64,000 nt of DNA, from assembly GCA_030159075.1 (NCBI GenBank), contig BROG01000537.1, positions 124,001 through 188,000 on the forward strand, written 5' to 3'. The notes beneath the pieces were generated by a model. It was given only the letters and a program-made list of their open reading frames with translations. It made no database searches and was not told the DNA's origin. The translations under genes were made by a program, and so were the position numbers. Position 1 is the first letter of the stretch, and every line of letters starts with the position of its first letter. Positions 14,201-27,700 of the stretch are shown in pieces. Origin of the DNA: Atrina japonica. Its lineage: Eukaryota > Mollusca > Bivalvia > Pterioida > Pinnidae.

Positions 14201-15718
14201 ATCCTATCAAGGTTGAGTGTCAATTAATTTATGTAACACTTTCCAAAACTTTCCCAACTTCAAAGACTGCCACATGATCCTTATCAGTTGAAGGTCACGT
14301 TAGTGTGAACACAGCTTGTAGTGTCCTGAAAGTCTGAATGAAGAGTTCAACTTCACAGTGGGGTGCCGAGATAAGGGAATCATTCAAAAGTATAAACTGT
14401 ACAGTAAAAATATAATGTAAACAATGTATTTTTATTACACAGTTTCTGACACAGTCTTGAATCCCAATGATATTGTAACTTGAAAGATCATTATTTTGTC
14501 ATTTGATTATGAACATGGTGTATTACGCACACACAAGGTCACATTTAAAAGTTCTATTTAGTGTAAATACAAACGGGTGTTTGGAGTAGGCCCCTAGATT
14601 ATCCAGTGAAAAATGTTGGATTATGATATTAAAATGAGGAATTGCAGATACAAGTTAAATATTTCACTAAGATAAGTTGATGCGGTGAATAAGTCGAGGT
14701 CACAACTTTGAAGAAAAAAAATATTGACCTATAGGCCATAAAATACAGTATATAAGATATAGAGAGGTAATTGATATTTCCTATTGAAACAAGAAAGGAA
14801 ATAGTTTCAAACATATTATCATTTCTTTAACCTGAGATATTGATTCAATTTTAGAAATCGCTTCAAGATGCATCCACTGACAACACAAACACTAATGACA
14901 TCAAGCTTTGGAGAAAGATTATTACCAAAAGACTGGATGTTTCTTCCTCTTATAGAACTGTACAACAAATTTTCATCTGTGTGAGTAATAAGGCCTTTGT
15001 ATATGGAAATTGTATGTAAATTGCCTAATGTAATTACTATGACTGTTGTGTGGGTGTGTTACTATGAGTGTGTATGACTTTGGTTTTATGACTATGGTGT
15101 GTGACTGTGTGGTTGTGTGACTGGGTATTTGACTGTTGTGTTTCTGTTGGTGTGTGGGTGTGTGACTGTGTGGTTGTGTGACTGGGTATTTGACTGTTGT
15201 GTTTCTGTTGGTGTGTGTTACTGTGGATGTGTGGGTGTGTGACTGTGGGTGTGTTAATATGGGGTGTTACTGTGGTGTCTGTGGGTGTGTGATTGTGGTT
15301 GTGTGACTGGGTATTTGACTGTTGTGTTTATGTTGGTGTGTGTTACTGTGAGTGTGTGACTGTTGGGTGTGTGTAATGTGTGGGGTGTGTGACTGGGTGT
15401 GTTAATATGGGGTGTTACTGTGGTGTCTGTGGGTGTGTGATTGTGGTTGCGTGACTGGGTATGTGACTGTGGTTGTGTGACTGTGTCTGTGTATGTGAGT
15501 GTGACTGGGTGTGTGTGTGACTGGTTGTATGTCTGTGACTGGTGGATGTGACTGGGTGTGTGACTGGTTGTATGTCTGTGGGTGGATGGGTGTTTGTGTG
15601 TGTGCATGTGTGTGTGGCTATGTGTGTGTGACTGTGTGTGTGTTTTAGCATATACTCTGCTGAATTATATTTATTGTAAATGAAACATGGCTATATTAGC
15701 GATGTAAAAAGCCTAACA

Positions 15719-15756
<38 letters not shown>

Positions 15757-18700
15757 CTAACAGCTTTATATATCTTTGGCTATATATTTGAAAATAACAA
15801 ATCTTTATATTTCCAAATTACAAAACTAAGAGGTTTTCACTTTCGAGGGATTGAGAGTTAATTAACCTAATTTATGAAGGATTAAAATCAGGACCTGTTC
15901 AAAACTTTAAACTTTTGAGAACTCTTAGGTTTTGATATTTGAGCCGTCGAGAGTTACCTGTATATAAATTTTTAGGTCATTCTAGCCAAAGGCTCATGGT
16001 GACCTACTGTGATCAGTTTTTGTTTGTCATGGTCAGATGTCTACATTTACACATTTTCGACATCTTGTCAATAACCAGTGGGCTAATCTTAACAAACTTT
16101 ACATGTAGCATTACCATGTGAAGCACATAAAGTTTGTGAATGAAAAGGGGCTAGGACCTATAGGGGGGGCCATGAAGGGCCAAAACTTGGTACATCTTTA
16201 AAAATCTTCTCTTGAACCAATTATCAGATGTCTTTCAGATTTTGAATTTATGATTGTTAAGTCAATATCTACAAAATTTTCAAACAAAAATGAAATCTGT
16301 CTTTTAAACAGGCCACTTCAGTAACGCAGGGTACAATTGTATTACAAATTGTTTAATAAGTCAAAACTGATGGACATTTTGTATACAAAGATATATGAGA
16401 AATTTGTTAGGAATTATCTAAGGATCATTTTGACAAAATTTCAAGGTCATAGTCACAGGCACCTAAGTAAATGGAAAATATAATTTTTGGGGTAAAATTT
16501 CAACATTTTTTACTACTTCTCCAGAACTATTGGGCCAATTTGAACTACACTTGAAAGGAAGTATAATCATGTCAAACCACCTACAGTTGTGGATGAAAAG
16601 GGGCTAGGACCAAACATGGCTGCCATGGCTAAATATAGAACGAGTCAGCAGATATTTTTGATTTAATACATGTATCTCCAAAATTATTGAACTAGCAAAA
16701 AATGTTACCTTAAAATGAGTGGCTTGCAAAAATCTTCCATTATTTCATTTTGGTGGAAATTGTCAGGTCGACCATTATGCGAGTTATTTCCCCTATTTTT
16801 GTTGATTTTTCATGTTTTTTTTTTGTTTTTTGACATTATCTTGACAAGTATGATAGGTAGAATAAATTTGAAAGAAGCAAACATGTTAAGCATGCAAAGA
16901 TCTACAAAAAAGTCAATAGGGCAGAAATTTTCAGGTCACCCCTCTATGGAGTTATTTCCCCTTTTAATTGATTTTTCATGTTTTGGGCTGTTTTTTTTTT
17001 ACATTATCTTGAAATGTATGATATGTAGAAAGAAAGTGAAAGAAGCAAAAATGTTCAGCACACAAAAATCTACAAAAAAGTCAAATTGTTGAAATTGTCA
17101 GGTCGCCTCCTTATGGGAGTTATATCCTCATTTAAGTGAATTTTTAGGTCACTTGAGCCAAAGGCTCAGGGTGACCTATTGCAATCGTCTTTTGTCTGTC
17201 GTCGTCTGTCGTTAACATTTACACATTTTCGACTTCTTTTCAAGAACCAGAGGGCCAATTTTAACTGAACTTGGTATATAGCATCCCCATGTGAAGCGGC
17301 ATAAAGTTTGTGAATGAAAAGGGGCATAGACCCATGAGGGCCACAAAAGGGGCCTAAAAGGACCAAAACATGGTACATCTTTAAAAATCTTCTTCTCATG
17401 AACCAAAGATTAGATGACTTTCAAATTTTTTATGCATGATTGTTATATCAATATCTACAAAGTTTGTGAGTAAAAATGTCATTTGAACAAATGAACGAAT
17501 TTACCAGTAGTCATTATGGACTACTTCTCAAGAACCATTAGGCTACTTTGAACCAAACTTGACAGGAAGTATAACCATGTAAAGCAACATAAAGTTTACA
17601 GATGAAAAGGGGCTAGGACCAAACATGGCTGTCATGGCTAAATATAGAACGAATGAGTCAGCAGATATTTATGATTTAATACATGTATCTTCAAAATTAC
17701 TAAAGCTAGAGAAAAAATCTTTACTTAAAATGAGCACCTTGCAAAAATCTACCAATATGAAATTTTGGTGGAAATTATCTGGTTGACCCTTATGTGAGTT
17801 ATTTCCCCTTTTTTGTGTAATTTTCACATTTTTGGATGAATTTTCATTTTCTTTAAAAGTATAATAGATAGAAAGAAAGTGAAAGTAGCAAAAATGTTCA
17901 GCACAAAAAAGATCTACAAAAAAGTCAATAGGACCGAAATTGTCAGGTAACCCCCTAATGGAAGTTATTTCCCCTTTTAAGCTGATTTTTTATGTTTATG
18001 GATCTTTTTTGACATTATCTTAAAAAATATAATAGCTAGAGTAAAAGTGAAAGAAGCGCAAATGATAAGCATGCAAAGATCTACAAAAAAGTCAATAGAG
18101 TCGAAATTGTCAGGTAACCTCTTATGGGAGTTCAAGTTCACAGACACCTAAGTAAACAGAAAATATTGTTTTGGGTTTTTTTTTTGAGGGGGTGGCAAAT
18201 GTTAGGCATTTTTGACTTCTCAGGAAATAGTGGACAAATTGTAACCAACCAAACTTGACAGGAAATTGTTCTCAGGTGACTGTTAAGGCCCATTGGGCCT
18301 CTTATTCATGTTTTTGGCTGTTTTTACATTATCCTAAAATGTACGAAAGATAGAAAGAAAGTGAAAGAAGCAAAAATGTTCAGCACGCAAATATCTACAA
18401 AAAAGTCAGCAGCACCAAAATTGCGGGGTTGACCCTTATGGGAGTTATTTCCCCTGTTATATCAGAAAGTTGTAAGAAATTATCTAAGTGTCATTTTGAC
18501 AAAATTTCAAGTTCATGGGATCAAAGGTCAAGGTCACAGATAAATAAACAGAAAATATAAATTTTTTGTCCAGTTTGAGACATTTTTTACTTCTTCTCAA
18601 GAAGCAGTGTGGTTTAAAATAGTCCACTGCTTCTTGAGAAGAAGTCAAAAATGTCTCAAACTGGACAAAAAATTTATATTTTCTGTTTATTTGACAGGAA

Positions 18701-21700
18701 GTTTTTCTCAGGTGACCTTTAAGCCCCACTGGCCTCTTGTTATCTCATAATCATTTTGAGAATTTCTTTCATCATCACTTGTGAAAAGAGTTTCAAAATC
18801 TTCTTCAACACTGAATTCCAAACTTTAAAAAACTCAGCTTCTTTCTTTTTTTGGGGTGCTCTTTAACTTAGTATTCAGTTATTGGACTATTTCTAATAAC
18901 AAGACAATTAAATGTACTGTCACTGACAGGTAAATATTCCAATTGTACAGATAACAAGACAGTTAAATGTACTGTCACTGACAGGTAAATATTCCAGACA
19001 GGTAAATATTCCAGTTGAATAACAAGATAACAAGACAGTTAAATGTACCATCACTGACAGGTAAAAATTCCAGTTGTAGAGATAACAAGACAGTTAAATG
19101 TACCATCACTGACAGGTAAATATTCCAGTTGTAGTGATAACAAGACAGTTAAAATGTACCAGTTGTCACTGACAGTTAAATGTAAATATATTCCAGTTGT
19201 ACAGATAACAAGACAGTTAAATGTACAGTTACTGACAGGTAAATATTCCAGTTGTAGAGATAACAAGACAGTTAAATGTACCGTCACTGACAGATAAATA
19301 TTCCAGTTGTAGAGATAACAAGACAGTTAAATGTACCGTCACTGACAGGTAAATATTCCAGTTGTAGTGATAACAAGACAGTTAAATGTACCGTCACTGA
19401 CAGGTAAATATTCCAGTTGTACAGATAACAAGACAGTTAAATGTACAGTTACTGACAGGTAAATATTCTAGTTGTAGAGACAGATAAATGTACAAGTTAA
19501 ATGTACCGTCTGACAGGTAAATATTCCAGTTGTACTCAAAATCATAGAGAGATAACAATACAACTAAATGTTACAGTTACTGTTACTGACATGTAAATAA
19601 ATCAAGCCGTAAATATACCATCACTGAGAAAATATTCCAGAGTGATAACAAGACAGTTAAATGTACAGTTACTGACATGTAAATACTCAAGCCGTAAATG
19701 TACAGTTACTGACAGGTAAATACTCAAGCCGTAGAGAAAATAAGACAGTTAAATGTACAGTTACTGACATTTAAATATTCGAGTTGTAGAGATAACCAGA
19801 CAATTAAATGTACAGTCACTGACAGGTAAATATTTGAGTCACAGAAATGTTATTGACATACACTTTTATTTTCCAGTGGTGGAGAGCTGCAAAATGTTCT
19901 GTCAGTCAGTGAAGTGGCAACAATCTCAACTGTTCTACAGTGGATATACTTACTGGAGAGAGGTCAACCAGAGGTCATGAATACAATATCTATAACACTA
20001 AGGATATCACGAATTATGTGTACATTTTTAACAGGTACAGGTCTTGTGACAAAGTGATTTGTATTGGCCAACACCTGTCTATAGAAAATTTACAGTTGAT
20101 TAATTTTGCTTGGTGTAAATTTTGCATTCAGAACTTATATGTAGGTATTAAAAAAGACCAGGTCCAGTGTGATATGTATATACAAAAAGTAAGCTTCAAT
20201 TAATTGCAAGTAAATATTGCCAAACTGTGTTTATAAAGTTATAGGAAGTAAGAAGTTTTATGCCTGTGTATATCTTATTCTTTGTTATGTATATTAATTT
20301 GAGTAAAAAAAAAACCAATTTTTTAAAGAAAAAACACAACTAATTCCCCTTTAAGTTTGGATTAATGGCAGAAAAAAAATTGTAACAGGGCTGGAATTCC
20401 TTGTTATCAAATTTGACATGGTTTTATATTTCACAGCATGTTTGATATTGCTGTGTCTCACTTGATGACAAATATAGACAAATTCAGGTAAATTCCCTGT
20501 AAGTAAAAGCAACTGCACAGTAGTATTTTGATCTTGATATGTAAATATTGTCATTAACAAATATGTATCAAATCTTTGTCAAATGTTTCACCTGTGCTAG
20601 TGAAAAATGATTCTTTTTTCTATTTGATACATAGATATTCATGTTTAAACAAACAGAACATAATCAGGTTAGTTGTCTGACCATTGAGGCTTGCTGTAAT
20701 CTTACCAGTGCTGTTAAAATCATCTTTGAGCCTCAAATAATTCACCGACAGATTTTTCTTTTTAATGGTGTTTTATGCCACATTCAACAATTTTTCAGTT
20801 ATATGGTGGTGAACACTCTTTAATGGTGGAGGAGAGAACCCAGTTACAATGTTCGTTGACCTCCGACATTCTGCAAGTAGACTGATAAAATTTCTCATGA
20901 AATTAGCTTCAATTTCAGCCGGTCTCAAACCCTCGATAACTAGCGTTAAAATATTTCATGGTTTAATGTGTGATGCTCTAATTACTTGGCCATGGATGCC
21001 CCAAGTGACGGAGATACATGTAGATGACCAGGTGACTGGTATGGCCCTGTGAACCTCTTGATTACTGTGTGGTTGTCGGAGGTTGGTCTTGTCTGTAGAC
21101 AGAAATAGACATATTTTAATGTTAGTAAAGTATTGGGTGTGTATGAAACACCTATTTATCTTGGCATCATTGACAGAGTCCATCATAATGTATATATAAA
21201 ACAGGAGCTCGCAGAGTAATAACTTTGTTTGATTTATTTCTCTTTCAGGAAATGATTTGTTCCTGGATAAGTCTGTGTACTGTTATTTAGCTGCTCTCTT
21301 AAGAGAATATACAAAACCCAAACTTCTGGATCAAATGAACTTTGAAGAAGATATTCCTGGTCTAACATCCTTCTATGACTTGTAAGTTTCTAGTTTTTAA
21401 ATCTCTGTAGTTTGAGACTCCCAGAAAGACATATTGATACTGCCATATTTGTTTGTCTGACTATCCAGGCTACAACTTCCCAACCCTTGTTTGGAATGCT
21501 TTCAAATGTTAATATTCAGGACAAACTTTGTAACATGAAGTGTAAAGAGCAGTTTAATAACTGACAAAAGAAATAAAATATAAAGACCGTTATGATGTGT
21601 GGCTAATGGCTGGTCAAGGGCAATACAGTCTTCAGTAAGAAGTCATCAGTTGACACCACATAATTTGTCATAAAAAGGAATTGTAGTAAGAGTAGTTACT

Positions 21701-24700
21701 TTGTGATAAATGTAAGTGTCTAGCAGACTGAAAAGATTAGGTCATGTTGACATCCTTGTACAGTCATCATGATGCCCTGAACATCCTTATACAGTCATCA
21801 AACATCATTGTACAGTCATAATGTCATGAACATCAATATACAGTCATCATGATACCCTGAACATCCTTATACAGTCATCATGATGCCCTGAACATCCTTA
21901 TACAGTCATCAAACATCATTGTACAGTCATAATGTCATGAACATCATTATACAGTCATCATGATGCCCTGAGCATTGTTACACAGTCATCATGATGCCCT
22001 GAACATTGTTAGACAGTCATCATGATGCCCTGAACATTGTTAGACAGTCATCATGATGCCCTGAATATCATTATACAGTCATCATGTTGTCCCTAGCATT
22101 ATTATACAGTCGTCATAATGACCTGAACATTATTTTACAGTCATCATGATGCCCTGAACATCATTATACAGTCATCATGTTGTCCCGAACATTGTTATAC
22201 AGTCGTCATAATGACCTAAACATTATTTTACAGTCATCATGATGCCCCGAACATCATCATACAGTCATCATGTTGTCCCTAACATTGTTATACAGTCGTC
22301 ATAATGACCTGAACATTATTTTACAGTCATCATGATGCCCTGAACATCATCATACAGTCATCATGATGCCCTAAACATCATTATGTAGTCATCATGATGT
22401 CCCGAACATTGTTATACAGTCATCATCATGTCCTGAACATCATTATGCAGTCATCATGATGCTCTGAACATTGTTATACAGTCATCATGATGCCCTGAAC
22501 ATCATCATACAGTCATCATGATGCCCTGAACATTGTTATACAGTCATCATGATGCCCTGAACATTGTTAGACAGTCATCATGATGCCCTGAACATTGTTA
22601 GACAGTCATCATGATGCCCTGAATATCATTATACAGTCATCATGTTGTCTCTAGCATTATTATACAGTCGTCATAATGACCTGAACATTATTTTACAGTC
22701 ATCATGATGCCCTGAACATCATTATACAGTCATCATGTTGTCCCGAACATTGTTATACAGTCGTCATAATGACCTAAACATTATTTTACAGTCATCATGA
22801 TGCCCCGAACATCATCATACAGTCATCATGTTGTCCCTAACATTGTTATACAGTCGTCATAATGACCTGAACATTATTTTACAGTCATCATGATGCCCTG
22901 AACATCATCATACAGTCATCATGATGCCCTAAACATCATTATGTAGTCATCATGATGTCCCGAACATTGTTATACAGTCATCATCATGTCCTGAACATCA
23001 TTATGCAGTCATCATGATGCTCTGAACATTGTTATACAGTCATCATGATGCCCTGAACATCATCATACAGTCATCATGATGCCCTGAACATTGTTATACA
23101 GTCATCATGATGCCCTGAACATCATCATACAGTCATCATGATGTCCTAAACATTGTTATACAGTTATCATCATGTCCTGAACATCATTATGCAGTCATCA
23201 TGATGCTCTGAACATTGTTATACAGTCATCATGATGCCCTGAACATCATCATACAGTCATCATGATGCCCTGAACATTGTTAGACAGTCATCATGATGCC
23301 CTGAACATTGTTAGACAGTCATCATGATGCCCTGAACATCATTATACAGTCATCATGTTGTCCCTAGCATTATTATACAGTCGTCATAATGACCTGAACA
23401 TTATTTTACAGTCATCATGATGCCCTGAACATCATTATACAGTCATCATGTTGTCCCGAACATTGTTATACAGTCGTCATAATGACCTGAACATTAATTT
23501 ACAGTCATCATGATGCCCTGAACATCATCATACAGTCATCATATTGTCCCTAAAAGTTTTATACAGTCGTCATAATGACCTGAACATTATTTGAACTGGT
23601 GCCCCGAACAGTCATCATGATGTCCCGAACACTGAACATCATCATACAGTCATCATGATGCCCTAAACATCATTATGTAGTCATCATGATGTCCCGAACA
23701 TTGTTATACAGTCATCATCATGTCCTGAACATCATTATGCAGTCATCATGATGCTCTGAACATTGTTATACAGTCATCATGATGCCCTGAACATCATCAT
23801 ACAGTCATCATGATGTCCTAAACATTGTTATACAGTCATCATCATGTCCTGAACATCATTATGCAGTCATCATGATGCTCTGAACATTGTTATACAGTCA
23901 TCATGATGCCCTGAACATCATCATACAGTCATCATGATGTCCTAAACATTGTTTTACAGTCATCATGGTGTCCTGAACATCATTATACAGTCATCATGAT
24001 GCCCTTAACATTGTTACACAGTCATCATGATGCCCTGAACATCATCATACAGTCATCATGATGCCCTGAACATTGTTAGACAGTCATCAAACATCATTGT
24101 ACAGTCATAATGTCATGAACATCATTATACAGTCATCATGATACCCTGAACATCCTTATACAGTCATCATGATGCCCTGAACATCCTTATACAGTCATCA
24201 AACATCATTGTACAGTCATAATGTCATGAACATCATTATACAGTCATTATGATGCCCTGAGCATTGTTACACAGTCATCATGATGCCCTGAACATCATTA
24301 TACAGTCATCATCATTGTCCCTAAGCATTATTATACAGTCATCATGAAAATGACCTGAACATTATTTTACAGTCATCATGATGCCTTGAACATCATTATA
24401 CAGTCATCATGTTGTCCCGAACATTGTTATACAGTCGTCATAATGACCTGAACATTATTTTACAGTCATCATGATGCCCTGAACAGCATCATACAGTCAT
24501 CATGATGCCCTAAACACATCATTATGTAGTCATCATGATGTCCCCGAACATTGTTTATAGTCATCAGTCATCATCATGTCCTGAACATCATTATGCAGTC
24601 ATCATGATGCTCTGAACATTGTAATACAGTCATCATGATGCCCTGAACATCATCATACAGTCATCATGATGCCCTGAACATTGTTACACAGTCATCATGA

Positions 24701-27700
24701 TGCCCTGAACATCATCATACAGTCATCATGATGCCCTGAACATTGTTATACAATCATCATGATGCCCTGAACATCATCATACAGTCATCATGATGCCCTG
24801 AACATCATCATACAGTCATCATGATGTCCTGAACATCATTATACAGTCATCATGTTGTCCTGAACATCATTATGCAGTCATCATGATGTCCCGAACATTG
24901 TTATACAGTCATCATGATGTCCTAAACATTGTTATACAGTCATCATGTTGTCCTGAACATCATTATACAGTCATCATGATGCCCTGAACATTGTTACACA
25001 GTCATCATGATGCCCTAAACATTGTTATACAGTCATCATGATGTCCTGAACATCATTATACAGTCATCATGATGTCCTAAACATTGTTTTACAGTCATCA
25101 TGGTGTCCTGAACATCATTATACAGTCATCATGATGCCCTTAACATTGTTACACAGTCATCATGATGCCCTGAACATCATCATACAGTCATCATGATGCC
25201 CTGAACATTGTTAGACAGTCATCAAACATCATTGTACAGTCATAATGTCATGAACATCATTATACAGTCATCATGATACCCTGAACATCCTTATACAGTC
25301 ATCATGATGCCCTGAACATCCTTATACAGTCATCAAACATCATTGTACAGTCATAATGTCATGAACATCATTATACAGTCATCATGATGCCCTGAGCATT
25401 GTTACACAGTCATCATGATGCCCTGAACATCATTATACAGTCATCATGTTGTCCCTAGCATTATTATACAGTCGTCATAATGACCTGAACATTATTTTAC
25501 AGTCATCATGATGCCCTGAACATCATTATACAGTCATCATGTTGTCCCGAACATTGTTATACAGTCGTCATCATGACCTGAACATTATTTTACAGTCATC
25601 ATGATGCCTTGAACATCATCATACAGTCATCATGATGCCCTAAACATCATTATGTAGTCATCATGATGTCCCGAACATTGTTATACAGTCATCATCATGT
25701 CCTGAACATCATTATGCAGTCATCATGATGCTCTGAACATTGTAATACAGTCATCATGATGCCCTGAACATCATCATACAGTCATCATGATGTCCTGAAC
25801 ATCATCATACAGTCATCATGATGTCCTAAACATTGTTATACAGTCATCATGTTGTCCTGAACATCATTATACAGTCATCATGATGCCCTGAACATTGTTA
25901 CACAGTCATCATGATGCCCTGAACATCATCATACAGTCATCATGATGCCCTGAACATTGTTATACAGTCATCATGATGCCCTGAACATCATCATACAGTC
26001 ATCATGATGTCCTGAACATCATTATACAGTCATCATGTTGTCCTGAACATCATTATGCAGTCATCATGATGCCCTGAACATTGTTATACAGTCATCATGA
26101 TGTCCTAAACATTGTTATACAGTCATCATGTTGTCCTGAACATCATTATACAGTCATCATGATGCCCTGAACATTGTTACACAGTCATCATGATGCCCTG
26201 AACATTGTTATACAGTCATCATGATGTCCTGAACATCATTATACAGTCATCATGTTGTCCTGAACATCATTATGCAGTCATCATGATGCTCTGAACATTG
26301 TTATACAGTCATCATGATGCCCTGAACATTGGTATACAGTCATCATGATGTCCCAAACATCATTATACAGTCATCATGTTGTCCTGAACATCATTATACA
26401 GTCATCATGATGCCCTGAACATTGTTTTATATATAAGATGACAAAGACACACATAAGTAAGTTGTTTATAAATAGGTTGACCACAAATTTCAGGTCTCTC
26501 TTCACTTTACGATAATTTGGTGACTTGATTGTCAGAATTATTGAATCAATGTTGATGAGGAGCCCAGCAAATAGAGTAAGTGATGACAAAGTGATATGTA
26601 AATTATATAAATCATCAATGCTGTTTTGTTTCTTACATAAATCATCAATTCTGGTATGTGTTTAGAGATTTTCTGTGTTGGTTTAAGAAATTTTGTATTA
26701 GAATCATTTTGCTAGAAACTGATATTTTATTCAAATCCTGTCTCAACGGTTCCTGACAAATTGCCAGATAGATTGCATGTATCGGAGAAATTCATTTCTA
26801 AAAACAAGTTGCAAATAATCAGACAATTTAGGTCACTTAATGCTTGGGGTGATGATCATTTTCTTTTTCTCAGATATATACAAATGAAATGTTGTTCTTT
26901 TTGGTGAAATTCATGTATGTGTGTTGTAAAGAATCCTCATCAAAAAATTAAATAGTCCACAGACAAATAGATATGTTGTTGAATTATTTAAAAAGGTACA
27001 TATCACCAGTTAGTCCACAAACTTATTGGTATGCTGTTTAGTTGTGTACTTAAGTCCATACCTCACTGCTGTATTTCAGATCTGTACTAAAGTCCATACT
27101 TCACTGCTGTATTTCAGATCTGTACTAAAGTCCATACCTCACTGCTGTATTTCAGATCTGTACTAAAGTCCATATCTCACTGCTGTATTTCAGATCTGTA
27201 CTAAAGTCCATACCTCACTGCTGTATTACAAATCTGTACTAAAGTCCATACCTCACTGCTCTGTTACAGATCTGTACTAAAGTCCATACCACACTGCTGT
27301 ACTACAGATCTGTACTAAAGTCCATACCTCACTGCTGTATTACAAATCTGTACTAAAGTCCATACCTCACTGCTCTATTACAGATCTGTACTAAAGTCCA
27401 TACCACACTGCTGTACTACAGATCTGTACTTAAGTTCACATATCACTGCTCTATTACAGACCTGTACTTAAGTCCATACCTCACTGCTGTATTACAAATC
27501 TGTAATAAAATCCATACCTCACAGCTGTATTTCAGATCTGTACTAAAGTCCATACCACACTGCTCTATTACAGATCTGTACTAAAGTCCATATCACACTG
27601 CTGTACTACAGATCTGTACTAAAGTCCATACATCACCACTGTATTACCAATCTGAACTAAAGTCCATATTTCACTGCTGTATTACAGATCTGTACTAAAG

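Larger units (their letters stand above)
15974..18741 (+). mobile_element. rolling-circle-like element, family 1, outer copy
   Basis: It starts after a TTTTT tract with the hairpin aggtcattctagcc/ggctcatggtgacct and ends ggcctcttgtt at 18741. The interior has several roughly 170-bp subrepeats containing gggagttatttcccc and agaagcaaaaatgttcagc. It is interrupted by a second copy at 17146-18306. There are no coding domains, so it would be non-autonomous. Class assignment (Helentron/HINE-like) is inference from the ends. Confidence 0.7.

Noticed and set aside
15254..15651. Two overlapping His/Thr-rich - strand ORFs
   Set aside because: They are direct translations of the GT-rich minisatellite, not genes.
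18484..18729. 81-codon - strand ORF
   Set aside because: It is created by reading through the 68-bp hairpin and repeat sequence; not a gene.
21740..26425. Regular roughly 31-bp repeats as a CRISPR array
   Set aside because: Units are joined head to tail with no unique spacers, no cas genes are present and the DNA is eukaryotic.
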